64,000 nt of DNA from Deltaproteobacteria bacterium (GCA_028695735.1 JAQVIJ010000002.1:209852-273851); one strand, 5' to 3'; shown: positions 36,381 to 46,443, counted from the stretch's first letter. The notes: generated from the letters alone by a model not told the origin. Numbers and translations: made by a program.

Positions 36381-36923
36381 TCAGACTGCGTGTAGTATGG
36401 CCTTTCCCAACGGCTTGGCCGCCTGGTCCGTCAGTAATTCCGCACCGGCGAAGATGGACTGGAGTTGCGCCATGATGTCTTTTTCTGTCAGTTGTTGCGC
36501 CAGGGCGAGCTCTTTGATGAGAAGGTTTCTGGAGGTTTCAAACATCTTTTTTTCGCCGAAAGAAAGGGATTTTATGCCCTGAATCAGATACAGGTCCCTC
36601 AACACTACGGCCAATTCAAATATGGAGCCTGTCTTGATCTTGTCCATGTATTCACGGTATCTGCGGTTCCATGTCTGAGTGGTGAATTCGATGTTTTTTT
36701 CGTTTAAAATGGCGTATACGCGTTCGATGTCGTCTTTGGAGATGAGGTTTCTGAGCCCGACCTGTGCTGCATTTTTACGGGGGATCATGATCTTCATGTC
36801 GTTTTCAAGCAACCGCATGATATAAAAGACATGTTCGTTGCCGGAGATGTTTTTTGTTTCTATGGCCTCGATGACTCCGACGCCGTGGGCAGGATAAACA
36901 GCCATATCACCAACATTGAACAT
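36381..36923 (-). CDS. carD: CarD-family RNA polymerase-binding regulator
   Basis: The 180-aa start at 36923 is chosen because GGGGAGG lies 8 nt upstream and the product then begins MFNVGDMAVYPAHGVGVIEAIE, the CarD/CdnL Tudor-like N-terminus that binds the polymerase beta subunit. A helical C-terminal domain follows (about 75-165) that contacts promoter DNA. CdnL-type CarD proteins stabilise open complexes at rRNA and growth promoters. The gene is followed closely by the pseudouridine synthase. Confidence 0.93.
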   Translation of the reverse strand: MFNVGDMAVYPAHGVGVIEAIETKNISGNEHVFYIMRLLENDMKIMIPRKNAAQVGLRNLISKDDIERVYAILNEKNIEFTTQTWNRRYREYMDKIKTGSIFELAVVLRDLYLIQGIKSLSFGEKKMFETSRNLLIKELALAQQLTEKDIMAQLQSIFAGAELLTDQAAKPLGKAILHAV

Positions 36924-37283
36924 CGGTTTTACCTCCCCGTATTTTTTTATATAACATACCACCAATGTCTTAAAAAATAAAGGGAATCTCGAAAAAATTG
37001 CCTTTCCGCCCAATAACTGCGTTGCTCGTCCCTGCCTGTGCGTTGCAGGCAGGGAGTAGGGGCGTAAGGAAATCTAAAGTGCGAGATTTCAAAAACGATA
37101 AAAATTGGCTTGTTTCGGTCTTGGCACGGGTGAAATGATTGTTTATGTTTATCGGTTATCTTGACGCCGGAGATGCAACTTTCTTGAACTCCGGTTTCAG
37201 GCCCTGACAAAAGTTACAAAACTATAACGGGATGTCCCAGAACCCAGGGGTTTTTGGGGCTCCCAATAATCAAAAGGTGAAAT
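36924..37283. other. Gene-free 360 bp between divergent carD and gltB
   Basis: This gap holds the carD upstream region, a palindromic interspersed element (about 36979-37110), a 9-bp hairpin inside it (37030-37054), and the upstream region of gltB with AGGTGA before its ATG. No tRNA or small gene was recognised. Confidence 0.6.
36979..37110. repeat. Palindromic interspersed element with internal hairpin
   Basis: The left arm AGGGAATCTCG...CCTTTCCGCCC and the right arm, which on the other strand reads GAAATCTCG...TTCCTTACGCCCC, are imperfect inverted copies. Between them CCCTGCCTG and CAGGCAGGG form a 9-bp stem with a 7-nt loop (37030-37054). It is related to the element at 30480. Confidence 0.45.
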
Positions 37284-40200
37284 ATGTATCGAACACAACC
37301 ACTTATTGAAGAAAAGGATGCCTGTGCAATCATAGCGTTTGTAGATAAAAGGGGTAATCAAAGCCACGCCAATATAGTGAAGACCATCGAGGCCCTCTGC
37401 AAGATGGCTCATCGTTCCGGAGATATAAACGGCGAGGGTGACGGCTGCGGCATCCTCATCGATATCCCAAGGGATATCTGGGCCTCCAAATTAGAGGGGA
37501 GCGGCCTGAGTTTTCACCTGGCGGAGGCCAGGGGTTTCTTTGTGGGGCATTTTTATATCCTGGCACAAGCGGCATCGGATTCGGCGTCTGTCATGAACCG
37601 GGTGCGGGAACTCTTCAAAAAATACGGCGCTGACCTCCTGACTGAATTGACTCAAAACATGAGATCTGAGGAATTGGGGCCGAGGGCCAGGCAGGATATG
37701 CCCATCTTCTGGCAGATTGCGGGTGTCATGCCCGGACATGACAGGCACAAGGCACAGCGTGAACTCTTTAAACTGCACATGGAGATCGCCACACACATGC
37801 CGGAGGTGCATGTCATTTCCCTCAGCAACGACTCCGTAAACTACACCCTTCGAGGCCTCCCTGAACTGCTTTTGCGAGTGTATCCGGATCTCATTGATGC
37901 GGGTTCTCGTTCCGCTGTCTCTCTCGGCCACAGCAGGTATTCCACCAACACCCTGCCCACGGTGGAACGCGCTCAACCCTTCACTGTGCTCGGTCATAAC
38001 GGTGAAATCAACACCATCGAACGTCTGAGGAGTGCCAGCAGGCATCTCGGCATAGAACCGGTGCCGGCAGGCAGCGATTCCCAGGACCTCAACAGATTGC
38101 TGGAAGGCCTGATCAGTCTCTATGGCTTTGATCCGATGGAGGCCCTGGAGCTTGTATTCCCGCCGGTTCACACCATTGTCGGGGATTATTCCAGGGATTT
38201 TCAAGTGATGTATGCCTTTTATCGCTGGTTCTTGGGGGTGTCTGCCCAGGGGCCGGCTGCCGTAGTGGCGCGTTACGGCGATACTGTGCTGGGCAGTGTG
38301 GACGCCTTGGGTCTTCGTCCCCTGTGGTTTGGAGAGAGTGATTACGATTATTTCCTGTCTTCCGAGAAGGGTGTCATAGACCTGGAATATACCATAAACG
38401 ACCCCCGGCCTCTTGGGCCTGGAGAAAAGATAGCGATTCTGGCTTCGAGGGGCAAGAGGGCCGATGTCCTGGGCTATGATCACTATCAGGAGAGGCTGCT
38501 GCACCTTATGCAACAACGCAAGGGCGTGCTGGATTGCATTAAATTTCTGCGCGGGAGCCCTGTTTCCACTGTCTCACAGGAGGATATCACATCACGGGCG
38601 GTGCGGCCATATTCGGTTCCTGTGACCCATCGTGTAAATCTCCTTGCCTCTTTCGGCTGGCATGATTACGACATGAATATCCTGACCAGATCGGCGCTGG
38701 AGGGCAAGGATGTCATCGGTTCCATGGGGCATCAGGGCCCACTCGCTGCGCTCATGCCCGAAGATGCCCTGCCTAACGTGTCTGACTACTTCAAAGAAGA
38801 GGTGGCTGTGGTCACCAATCCAGCCATAGATAGGGAACGTGAGGCTGAACACTTCGATACCTCCGTGATTCTCGGCAACAAGCCGGAGTTGGGCAGCAAG
38901 GGCCTGTCAGTGGTGCATCCCATAGGCTTTGTGCTCCAGAAGCCGCTTCTCGTGGATGCAGGCTGTCTCACCGGTTTTCTCGATCAAGAAGATATTTGCG
39001 GGCTTTCAAGGGAGATGGGCGTGGCTGTCCTGGAGGATGTCCTGGATTTCTTCAGTGCAAAAGGCCGGAATCCGGCAGGACTTGTGGCCATAGATGCGAC
39101 TCACGCCCTGGAAGAGGGACTGAAGCAGCGTGTGGACGCCATCTGCGAAGAGGTCAGGACGGCTGTCTCCAATGGGGCCGCCCTGGTGCTGCTGGACGAC
39201 ACCAATTCATTTAATGACCGCCGGGTTTTCATAGACCCAGGCCTTTTGACGGTGCGTGTGGTGAAGACATTGGAAGAGGCTGGTCTGCGCAGGAATTGCA
39301 GTATTGTGGTGAGATCGGGAGCTGTCCGCAATCTGCACGACATCATGTTCCTGCTCGGTATGGGTGCGGATGCCTTGTCTCCATATCTTATGTGGCAGGA
39401 GACCTGTAACAGCATCGAAAAGGCCGGAAAATCTGAAATGACCTGCCGCAAGGCCATGTCCAATATGCTGGATGTGCTGCAAAAAGGCATAGAAAAGGTC
39501 ATGTCCACCATGGGCATACATGAGCTGTGCGGATATGGCCGTATATTCGCATCCATAGGTCTGCAAGAGGAGTTTGCCGGGCTTTTCGGCACACGGTCGT
39601 TTTGCGTCAGCACGAATGTGGGGCTTGGTTATGACAGGCTGGAGAAACAGGCAGGGATGAGATATGAGCTGGCTGTATCGGAAAATGCCGCCAGTTTCTA
39701 TGTGGACTCCAACAAAAATCCGAAATACGGCCGTATCCTGCGCAGTGTGGCCCAGGGCAAGAAGGGTTATGAAGAGATGGCCGTAGAGCTGGCGGAACTC
39801 CAGCGCCAGGACCCCACCGCCATTCGACATCTGCTGGATTTCAAACCGGATACGGCTATGCCGGTGTCCTCTATAACCTCGGTGGATATCGGTATAGGCA
39901 TTCATTCCATGCCGATTCTCATTTCAGCCATGTCTTTTGGTTCTCAGGGTGAAAATTCCTTCAGGACATACGCAGAGGCGGCAAAACGGGTGAATATCAT
40001 CTGTATCAACGGAGAGGGCGGTGAGATCCCTGATATGCTGGGGCATTATCGCCGCAACAGGGGGCAGCAGATCGCCTCCGGCCGTTTCGGTGTGTTCATG
40101 GGCCTTCTGAATTCCGCTGATTATCTGGAGATAAAGATAGGGCAGGGCGCAAAGCCGGGCGAAGGCGGGCATCTGCCAGGGGCCAAGGTCTCGGAGATGG

Positions 40201-41867
40201 TGGCCAAGGCCAGACACTGCAAGCCGGGCATAGCCCTTATTTCCCCGTCCAATCAGCACGATATCTATTCCATTGAGGACCTGGCTCAGATTGTGACCGA
40301 GCTCAAGACCGCAAATCCATTCGCCAGGGTCTCTGTCAAGATACCTGTGACCGGCAATGTGGGCACCATAGCCGTGGGCATCGCCAAGGCCGGTGCCGAT
40401 ATCGTAAATCTGAGTGGATTTGAAGGCGGCACAGGAGCTGCGCGTGAACATGCCAAGAAGTATGTGGGTATGTGCGTGGAAGTTGGTGTGAGCGAGGCCC
40501 ACAGGGCGCTGGTGGCGTCCGGTTTGCGCGACAAGGTGGAAATCTGGTGTGACGGCGGTGTCAGAAGCGGTGCGGATGTGGTTAAGCTCATACTGCTTGG
40601 CGCAAATCGAGTGGGCATGGGCACCGTGGCGCTGATGGGCATCGGCTGTATCAGCTGCCAGCGCTGTCATCTGGATCGCTGTCCCAAAGGCATCTCGACT
40701 CAACTGCGCACAAAGGCCGATGCAGAGGCGAGAGGGGTCAAGGGTTTTCAGCCGCGTGTAACTGAAAGTGAGGTGGAGAATCTTTCCAGACTGCTTTTGG
40801 CCATCGGCGATGAGATTCGTATGTGGTGTGCCAAACTCGGGATTTACAGATTGCAGGAGGCTGTGGGCCGGACGGATCTCCTGACCCAGTGCGACCGCAG
40901 GGACAGGCTGTGTGTGGACAGCCTGCTTGCCTCTGTTGAGGTGAATCCTGTAACCGAAGAGAGGAGCGCTACATTGATTCGCCGTCCCCTGAATTATCTG
41001 ACCAAGCTCATTTCAAATCTGGCAATGGATTCCATTCACCAGGGTGTGAAGGACATATATTTTGTGGATGATCACATTCGAAGCACCGATCGGGCGGTGG
41101 TGACATATCTGGCCGGGGATATGGTAAGGCATTTCAAGTCTGACGGCCAGCAGGAGACAAACAGGCATGTGAAGCTGCATCTGCGCTCATCAGTGCCTGG
41201 AAACGGGCTGTGCGCCTTCAATATAGCAGGGCTTTATACCCTTGTGGAAGGCGGGGCCCAGGATGGTGTGGCCAAGGGATCCATAGGCGGAGGCGTCTCT
41301 GTCTTGAAGGGTATGAATTGTCTTGGTCGGAGGATAGACGGTTCCGCGGGCAAAAGCTTTGGATACGGGGCGATAAAAGGGCTTTTTATTGTGCAGAACT
41401 ATGCTGATTCCAGGGCATGTGTGCGCATGTCCGGCGCAGATGTGGTGTTCGGGGCCCGTATCACCTCCGCTGTGCGGGATGATGGCGGAAACCTGTTCGC
41501 CCGTTCCCACCTGAAGGGTTTTGCCTTTGAGTATATGACAGGAGGCAGGGCTGTGGTGCTCGGGGACCCAGGCCCTTGGCTGTGCGCTGGTATGACGGGC
41601 GGAGTGGTTTATCAGTGTCTATACCCGGAATTCGAATTCAACAGGGCCTCCCTGAAGCGGCGTCTTGCACGGGGAGCGGAGGTGTCCATTCATTCCATAA
41701 ACTATACAGGGCTTCAGGATGTGACCGAACTGCTGGAACAGTATATTCAACGTCTGAACATGAGTCTGCAAACAGAAGAGGCCCAGGCGGTGAGACAGCT
41801 TTTGAAGGAGGCTGAAGAGCGATTTGTGATGATTCTCCCCAATTCAGTCAAGCTGCCTGCGCAATAA
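37284..41867 (+). CDS. gltB: Glutamate synthase, large (alpha) subunit
   Basis: The 1527-aa product has a short propeptide before Cys14 (EKDACAIIAFV), the Ntn glutaminase nucleophile. The class II amidotransferase domain follows, then the central domain, the FMN-binding synthase barrel (MSFGSQGENS, INGEGGE, GAKPGEGGHLPG, SGFEGGTGAA), the 3Fe-4S cysteines in CISCQRCHLDRCPKGISTQ, and a C-terminal beta-helix domain. Makes two glutamates from glutamine and 2-oxoglutarate. No gltD gene follows, so the electron-donating small subunit must be elsewhere or replaced by ferredoxin. AGGTGA precedes the ATG. Confidence 0.95.
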   Translation: MYRTQPLIEEKDACAIIAFVDKRGNQSHANIVKTIEALCKMAHRSGDINGEGDGCGILIDIPRDIWASKLEGSGLSFHLAEARGFFVGHFYILAQAASDSASVMNRVRELFKKYGADLLTELTQNMRSEELGPRARQDMPIFWQIAGVMPGHDRHKAQRELFKLHMEIATHMPEVHVISLSNDSVNYTLRGLPELLLRVYPDLIDAGSRSAVSLGHSRYSTNTLPTVERAQPFTVLGHNGEINTIERLRSASRHLGIEPVPAGSDSQDLNRLLEGLISLYGFDPMEALELVFPPVHTIVGDYSRDFQVMYAFYRWFLGVSAQGPAAVVARYGDTVLGSVDALGLRPLWFGESDYDYFLSSEKGVIDLEYTINDPRPLGPGEKIAILASRGKRADVLGYDHYQERLLHLMQQRKGVLDCIKFLRGSPVSTVSQEDITSRAVRPYSVPVTHRVNLLASFGWHDYDMNILTRSALEGKDVIGSMGHQGPLAALMPEDALPNVSDYFKEEVAVVTNPAIDREREAEHFDTSVILGNKPELGSKGLSVVHPIGFVLQKPLLVDAGCLTGFLDQEDICGLSREMGVAVLEDVLDFFSAKGRNPAGLVAIDATHALEEGLKQRVDAICEEVRTAVSNGAALVLLDDTNSFNDRRVFIDPGLLTVRVVKTLEEAGLRRNCSIVVRSGAVRNLHDIMFLLGMGADALSPYLMWQETCNSIEKAGKSEMTCRKAMSNMLDVLQKGIEKVMSTMGIHELCGYGRIFASIGLQEEFAGLFGTRSFCVSTNVGLGYDRLEKQAGMRYELAVSENAASFYVDSNKNPKYGRILRSVAQGKKGYEEMAVELAELQRQDPTAIRHLLDFKPDTAMPVSSITSVDIGIGIHSMPILISAMSFGSQGENSFRTYAEAAKRVNIICINGEGGEIPDMLGHYRRNRGQQIASGRFGVFMGLLNSADYLEIKIGQGAKPGEGGHLPGAKVSEMVAKARHCKPGIALISPSNQHDIYSIEDLAQIVTELKTANPFARVSVKIPVTGNVGTIAVGIAKAGADIVNLSGFEGGTGAAREHAKKYVGMCVEVGVSEAHRALVASGLRDKVEIWCDGGVRSGADVVKLILLGANRVGMGTVALMGIGCISCQRCHLDRCPKGISTQLRTKADAEARGVKGFQPRVTESEVENLSRLLLAIGDEIRMWCAKLGIYRLQEAVGRTDLLTQCDRRDRLCVDSLLASVEVNPVTEERSATLIRRPLNYLTKLISNLAMDSIHQGVKDIYFVDDHIRSTDRAVVTYLAGDMVRHFKSDGQQETNRHVKLHLRSSVPGNGLCAFNIAGLYTLVEGGAQDGVAKGSIGGGVSVLKGMNCLGRRIDGSAGKSFGYGAIKGLFIVQNYADSRACVRMSGADVVFGARITSAVRDDGGNLFARSHLKGFAFEYMTGGRAVVLGDPGPWLCAGMTGGVVYQCLYPEFEFNRASLKRRLARGAEVSIHSINYTGLQDVTELLEQYIQRLNMSLQTEEAQAVRQLLKEAEERFVMILPNSVKLPAQ

Positions 41868-41880
41868 CGGTGATCAGGCA

Positions 41881-42714
41881 TTGGAGCCGTCAAGAAAAAA
41901 GAAATATCTGGTGACCTTCGCCATTTTGTTTATGGCGCTTTCATTGGTGGCTTTCATCTCGAAAGTGGGGCTGTGGGGCGCCCTTTTGCCCCTTGCAAAC
42001 CTTTCCGGCGACCTCTCCGGCCGGTTGCAGTCCACGGTCTCCACCCCTCTTTTTTCCATGCGTCATATGGGCGATGTGTGGACGGAGTGGTTGGAACTGA
42101 AGGAAGAAAACCGCCGGCTGCGTGAGGAAACAGTCAGACTGAAACAGGAGCTCACCGCATATCGTGAGGCAACCATAGCCAATGAGCGCTATAAAAAGCT
42201 GCTGGCCATAAAAGAAGGTTCTCCGGCTCAGCTTGTGGTGGCCAATGTGGTGGGAGCTGACCTCACCGCCTGGGTCTGGAGTATCAGCATCGACAAAGGT
42301 GTGCAGGACGGTATCGCACCGGATATGCCCGTCATGGCAGGCGAGGGCATTATAGGACGTGTCATAGAGCCTTCAATGGGTTACAGCAAGGTGCTGTTGC
42401 TGACAGACACCAAGAGTGCAATAGCGGCGCTGGTGCAGCGTACACGTGTTCAGGGGATTCTGAAGGGATTGGGTGACGGCACCTGTAGGCTTGCATACGT
42501 GGAAAAATCCGCTGATGTGGCAGAGGGGGATGAAATCATCACATCAGGCATGGACAAGCTGTTTCCCAAGGGTTTTTTGCTGGGAAGAGTGCGTTCCGTG
42601 AATAAAGGGCAGGAAACGGAGCTCTTTCAGGAGATAATCGTAACACCTGTGGCCGACCTGAAGCGTATGGAGGAAGTGGCTATTCAGGTGCAGCAGCGAT
42701 CTATTTTGAAGTAG
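41881..42714 (+). CDS. mreC: Rod-shape protein MreC
   Basis: The 277-aa product is read from a TTG at 41881. It has one N-terminal membrane helix (VTFAILFMALSLVAFIS), a coiled coil (ELKEENRRLREETVRLKQELTAYRE, about 75-105) and the double beta-barrel with VANVVGADLTAWVWSISIDKG, GIIGRVIEP and SKVLLLTDTKSAIAALVQRT. MreC links the MreB cytoskeleton to cell-wall synthases in the periplasm. It is 13 bp from gltB and not next to mreB or mreD, which is unusual for this gene. Confidence 0.9.
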   Translation: MEPSRKKKYLVTFAILFMALSLVAFISKVGLWGALLPLANLSGDLSGRLQSTVSTPLFSMRHMGDVWTEWLELKEENRRLREETVRLKQELTAYREATIANERYKKLLAIKEGSPAQLVVANVVGADLTAWVWSISIDKGVQDGIAPDMPVMAGEGIIGRVIEPSMGYSKVLLLTDTKSAIAALVQRTRVQGILKGLGDGTCRLAYVEKSADVAEGDEIITSGMDKLFPKGFLLGRVRSVNKGQETELFQEIIVTPVADLKRMEEVAIQVQQRSILK

Positions 42715-42731
42715 AAGACAGGAGGAAAAAT

Positions 42732-43073
42732 ATGACCATTTTTTACAAGAATGAGCAGATCGCATTTGGACCCCATCCACGGTTTGAAGGCGTCAGGATC
42801 GCAAAATTAGTGACGAAAGACCAGGGGCAAGCCATAGGCGTATCCATGCTGGAGATAGGTGCAGGAGTGGAGATACCTGTTCACACCCACGAGCAGGAAC
42901 TGGATTCCATTCTTGTCATGAGCGGAAGGGGCCAGGCATTCATAGACGGCGTATGGCGGGAGATAAACGAGGGGGATTACCTCCTGATTCCGGCCACCAT
43001 TGAGCACGGGGTCAGAAATACATCTCAGCAGGTACTGAAGCTCTTTATAGTACACAGCCCAGCCATCTTTTGA
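42732..43073 (+). CDS. Small cupin-domain protein
   Basis: A 113-aa single cupin. Cupin motif 1 is GAGVEIPVHTHEQELDSILVMSGRG, with two His and a Glu as probable metal ligands. Motif 2 is EGDYLLIPATIEHGVRNTS, with His. It starts 17 bp after mreC with GGAGG upstream. The substrate is unknown; such proteins include sugar-binding sensors and small dioxygenases. Confidence 0.85.
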   Translation: MTIFYKNEQIAFGPHPRFEGVRIAKLVTKDQGQAIGVSMLEIGAGVEIPVHTHEQELDSILVMSGRGQAFIDGVWREINEGDYLLIPATIEHGVRNTSQQVLKLFIVHSPAIF

Positions 43074-43081
43074 GGCCTTGA

Positions 43082-43813
43082 ATGATTCCACGCTGGTGGG
43101 CAAGGGAAGTGCTCTTGCTTTTCACGGTCTCCCTGGTGAGCCTGTTCATCTTCTGGCTGACGGACCTGGACATGCGGGTAGCTTATTTTTTTTACAGCCT
43201 GCACCCGAAAGAACCGTGGGCCGTAAACAGCGTTTTCTGGCAGGGTGTTTATGCCTCCGCTCAGTGGATCAGCATAGCTGTCGTCACGACAGGCTGTTTT
43301 CTTACAGTCCTGGGATTTATTCGAAAAGATATAAGGATATGGCGTAGATACGGCATATTCATGGTGCTGGGTATCGCCATCGGACCTGGTCTGCTCGTCA
43401 ATGTTGTCTTCAAGGACCACTGGGGCAGGCCCAGACCCAAGGCCATGGTGGAGTTCGGCGGCGGCGAACACTATGTGCCCCCTCTCAAATTCAATGAGGC
43501 CGGTGACGGCAGGTCATTCCCGTGTGGTCACGCCTCGGCGGGTTTCAGCCTCATTTCCCTTTGGTTTATTCGAAGGGACCTGAAATCCGGCCACGAGGCA
43601 TCCGGTTTTTTATTCCAGCGCCTGTTGTTGCGGCTGCCGGTGCACGCACCGCTGCTGCTTGCATTGGTCTGGGGGGGACTGCTGGGGTGGGTGCGTATGG
43701 AGCAGGGAGGGCATTTCCTTTCGGATGTCCTGTGGTCCGCCTATATCACCTTTGGTGTGCATTATGTCCTATGGCCTTTGGGAACCTTGAAAAATTGCCC
43801 TTTCGCCAGATGA
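43082..43813 (+). CDS. PAP2-family membrane phosphatase (lipid A or prenyl phosphate type)
   Basis: The 243-aa product has several membrane helices and the three acid-phosphatase motifs: KDHWGRPRP (near 118), PCGHAS (near 149) and RMEQGGHFLSDV (near 204). The layout resembles LpxE-type lipid A 1-phosphatases or undecaprenyl-pyrophosphate phosphatases; these cannot be separated by eye. Its last 34 bp coincide with a copy of the interspersed motif GGAACCTTGAAAAATTGCC, so the C-terminal residues may derive from a repeat. Confidence 0.87.
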   Translation: MIPRWWAREVLLLFTVSLVSLFIFWLTDLDMRVAYFFYSLHPKEPWAVNSVFWQGVYASAQWISIAVVTTGCFLTVLGFIRKDIRIWRRYGIFMVLGIAIGPGLLVNVVFKDHWGRPRPKAMVEFGGGEHYVPPLKFNEAGDGRSFPCGHASAGFSLISLWFIRRDLKSGHEASGFLFQRLLLRLPVHAPLLLALVWGGLLGWVRMEQGGHFLSDVLWSAYITFGVHYVLWPLGTLKNCPFAR

Positions 43814-43861
43814 CTGCGGTGCCAGCCGGCGAAAATGCTCACATATCAGAATCGAAACCAA

Positions 43862-43987
43862 CCCCCCTCAATCCCCCCTTATCAGGGGGGAGGTTGATTT
43901 TGCGCCCCCTCAATCCCCCCTTATCAGGGGGGAGGTTGATTTTGTGCCCCCTCGATTCCCCCTTATAAGGGGGAAGTTGATTGCGTG
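43862..43987. repeat. Three tandem 42-bp palindromic repeats
   Basis: Units begin at 43863, 43905 and 43947. Each holds the inverted pair CCCCCCTTATC / AGGGGGGAGG flanked by CAAT and GTTG. The first two are nearly identical; the third has drifted. They lie between convergent genes and could act as a bidirectional stop for transcription. Confidence 0.85.
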
Positions 43988-43999
43988 CCACGGAATCAG

Positions 44000-44111
44000 G
44001 GGGAAGTTTGTCTTGTACACAGAATTAGATGCCCCAAAAAGCAGGCTTAATTGCAAGCTTGGTGCAGTTCGGGGAGGTTTGTCTTGTGTGTGCTACGGGA
44101 TTAGATGCCCC
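44000..44111. repeat. Two imperfect direct repeats next to the typA stop
   Basis: GGGAAGTTTGTCTTGT...ATTAGATGCCCCA (from 44000) recurs as GGGAGGTTTGTCTTGT...GATTAGATGCCCCA (from 44072). No gene is seen in 43814-44115. Confidence 0.6.
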
Positions 44112-44115
44112 ATGC

Positions 44116-45921
44116 TCATGTTGTCTGTCTTCTGGGCCGTTCCGACGCCTTCAAGACCCTCTTGCGTAGCCTGATGCTCTTGGGCGTGACCTCCACCAGC
44201 TCGTCTGTGGCGATCCATTCCAGCGCCCTTTCCAGGGTCATGATGACCGGTGGAATGAGTCTTAATGCCTCATCCGAGCCGGCGGCCCGAATGTTTGTGA
44301 GCTTTTTCTCCTTTGTGACATTTACATCCAGGTCCGTGCCCTTGCTGTTTTCACCGATGATCATGCCCTCATAGACCTCTGCGCCTGGTTCTATGAAGGT
44401 GGCACCCCTGGGTTGCAGGTGAAAGAGTGCGTATGTGGTGGCCTTTCCCATTCGGTCTGACACCATGGCGCCAGTGCCTCTTTCAGTGATCTGGCCTTGC
44501 CAGGGTTTATAGCCGTTGAACAGGCTGTTTAAAAGCCCTGTGCCCTTGGTATCCGTCAGAAACTGGGAACGATAGCCTATGAGCCCACGGGAGGGTATTT
44601 CAAACTCGAGCCTGGCCCTTCCGTGGCCGTGATTGGTCATTTTTATGAGTTTTCCCCGCCTGGAACCCAGGCCCTGTGTCACTACGCCGATGAATTCTTC
44701 AGGGCAATCCACCACGATGAGCTCCATGGGTTCATTCACTACGCCGTCTATCTCTTTGGTGAGAATCTCTGGCTTGGCTACACTCAATTCATAGCCTTCC
44801 CTGCGCATGGTCTCGATGAGTATGGCCAATTGCAGTTCCCCTCTGCCCATGACCTTGAAGGAATCGGTGGAGACCTTTTCCATTTTAAGGCTGACATTGT
44901 GTAACAGCTCCTTCTCCAATCTCTCCAGCAGGTGTCGAGAGGTGACGAATTTGCCCTCTCTGCCTGCAAATGGTGAGTTGTTCACAGAGAAGACCATGGC
45001 AATGGTGGGTTCGTCCACACATATCCGTTTCATGGGTTTGGGACGTTCCAGTTCCACGATGGTATCGCCGATGGTGACCTCTTCCAGACCGGAAATGGCC
45101 ACAATATCGCCTGCTCCCACCTCGTCCACCTCTATGCGTTTGAGGCCGTCGTGTGTATAGAGCACGCTTACCCGTGCCGGTATTATGCCGTTTTCCTTGG
45201 CAATACCGATGGAGGTCTTGGATTTCAGCACTCCATTGAAGACTCGACCTATGGCAAGACGGCCTACAAAATCACTGTAATCCAGGCTGGTGATGAGTAA
45301 TTGAAGGGGGGCATTCCGGTCGCCTGAAGGAGGCGGTATGGTGCGCAATATCTCTTCGAACAGGGGTTTCATGTCCTTTGGCTCATCGGTGAGCTCGCGA
45401 ATGGCAAACCCCTTTTTGGCGTTGGTATAGAGTACGGGAAATTCCAGTTGCTCGTCTGTGGCATCCAGGTCTATGAAGAGGTCATAGACCTCGTTTAAGA
45501 CCTCTTGTGGCCTGGCATCCTGACGGTCTATCTTGTTGATGACCAGAATGGGGGGAAGCCCCAATTCCAGGGCCTTTTTCAGCACATAGCGAGTCTGAGG
45601 CAGGGGGCCTTCCGCTGCATCCACCAGCAGCACCACGCCATCTACGATCTGAAGGGTGCGTTCCACCTCGCCGCCGAAGTCTGCATGGCCTGGGGTATCC
45701 ACTATGTTTATCTTTACATCCCCGTAGTGAATGGCGGTGTTCTTGGCCAGAATGGTGATGCCCCGTTCCCGCTCCAGGGCATTTGAGTCCATGACGCGCT
45801 CCTCAACACGCTGGTTCTCTCTAAAGACGCCGCTTTGCCAGAGCATGGCATCCACCAGAGTGGTTTTGCCGTGGTCCACATGGGCAATTATGGCGACATT
45901 TCTGTATTGAAGGGCGTTCAT
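44116..45921 (-). CDS. typA: Translational GTPase TypA/BipA
   Basis: The 601-aa product has G1 [15 protein letters not shown]2 with [13 protein letters not shown]3 [17 protein letters not shown]4 NKIDR, and the TypA-specific C-terminal domain with [23 protein letters not shown] ribosome-binding GTPase related to EF-G and needed for stress and low-temperature growth. GGAGAA precedes the ATG. The DsrE-like gene ends 22 bp upstream on the same strand. Confidence 0.96.
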   Translation of the reverse strand: MNALQYRNVAIIAHVDHGKTTLVDAMLWQSGVFRENQRVEERVMDSNALERERGITILAKNTAIHYGDVKINIVDTPGHADFGGEVERTLQIVDGVVLLVDAAEGPLPQTRYVLKKALELGLPPILVINKIDRQDARPQEVLNEVYDLFIDLDATDEQLEFPVLYTNAKKGFAIRELTDEPKDMKPLFEEILRTIPPPSGDRNAPLQLLITSLDYSDFVGRLAIGRVFNGVLKSKTSIGIAKENGIIPARVSVLYTHDGLKRIEVDEVGAGDIVAISGLEEVTIGDTIVELERPKPMKRICVDEPTIAMVFSVNNSPFAGREGKFVTSRHLLERLEKELLHNVSLKMEKVSTDSFKVMGRGELQLAILIETMRREGYELSVAKPEILTKEIDGVVNEPMELIVVDCPEEFIGVVTQGLGSRRGKLIKMTNHGHGRARLEFEIPSRGLIGYRSQFLTDTKGTGLLNSLFNGYKPWQGQITERGTGAMVSDRMGKATTYALFHLQPRGATFIEPGAEVYEGMIIGENSKGTDLDVNVTKEKKLTNIRAAGSDEALRLIPPVIMTLERALEWIATDELVEVTPKSIRLRKRVLKASERPRRQTT

Positions 45922-45943
45922 GAATAAGAGTTCTCCTTGTTTT

Positions 45944-46291
45944 TTATGGTCTTACATATATCCAGCCGTTTTGCTGGAGTTCCACCAGTTTTCGAATGCC
46001 CGATGGAGTGGTCTTGAAGACCTCTGCGATGCGTGTGCTGGGGATCTCAAACTTCTGAAGGGCGTTTTCACACAAAAAGATCTCGCCGCCATCCAGCACG
46101 ATCTGTTTGAGTTTGTCAAACACGGGCCTGTTGCACTGCCCACAGATGGTGACGGCATCTGCATTGGCCACCATGCAGACCTGCAGGTTGTCTCCTTCCT
46201 GCCTGCTTCTGAAAAAATTGATGGCGTTTGTGGCCGCCACTTCCCAACGCTCCACCTGTGCTACATGCAGCAGCAATTTCAGTTCAGACAT
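45944..46291 (-). CDS. DsrE-family small protein
   Basis: The 115-aa product has the DsrE/YchN-type fold pattern: [25 protein letters not shown], then [19 protein letters not shown], and [14 protein letters not shown] with a conserved-position Cys. DsrE proteins carry sulfur or act as small hexameric proteins in sulfur metabolism; others have no known role. It has a strong AAGGAGG start and lies upstream of typA. Confidence 0.75.
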   Translation of the reverse strand: MSELKLLLHVAQVERWEVAATNAINFFRSRQEGDNLQVCMVANADAVTICGQCNRPVFDKLKQIVLDGGEIFLCENALQKFEIPSTRIAEVFKTTPSGIRKLVELQQNGWIYVRP

Positions 46292-46377
46292 GACATCCTC
46301 CTTTTGATTAAATTTGAAACTTTATAATATACAGTATGCAATGGGGATTTGAAAGATAAAATGCGTTTTGAAAAAAG

Positions 46378-46405
46378 GTAGGGGCGACCGGCCGGTCGCC
46401 CCTAC
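46378..46405. repeat. REP palindrome, copy 1, upstream of the RAYT gene
   Basis: A perfect 28-bp palindrome with half GTAGGGGCGACCGG. The same sequence is found at 46744-46771 and 47748-47775. It is the likely recognition substrate of the neighbouring REP-associated transposase. Confidence 0.85.
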
Positions 46406-46443
46406 AGAACAAAATTGGTCGCAACAACAAATGAGGCTAAAAT

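Noticed and set aside
36924-37283. tRNA or riboswitch in the carD-gltB gap
   Set aside because: The visible hairpin belongs to a palindromic repeat. No cloverleaf or known aptamer core was found.
43862-43987. Tandem 42-bp units as a CRISPR array
   Set aside because: The units are directly adjacent with no unique spacers, and each is itself a palindrome.
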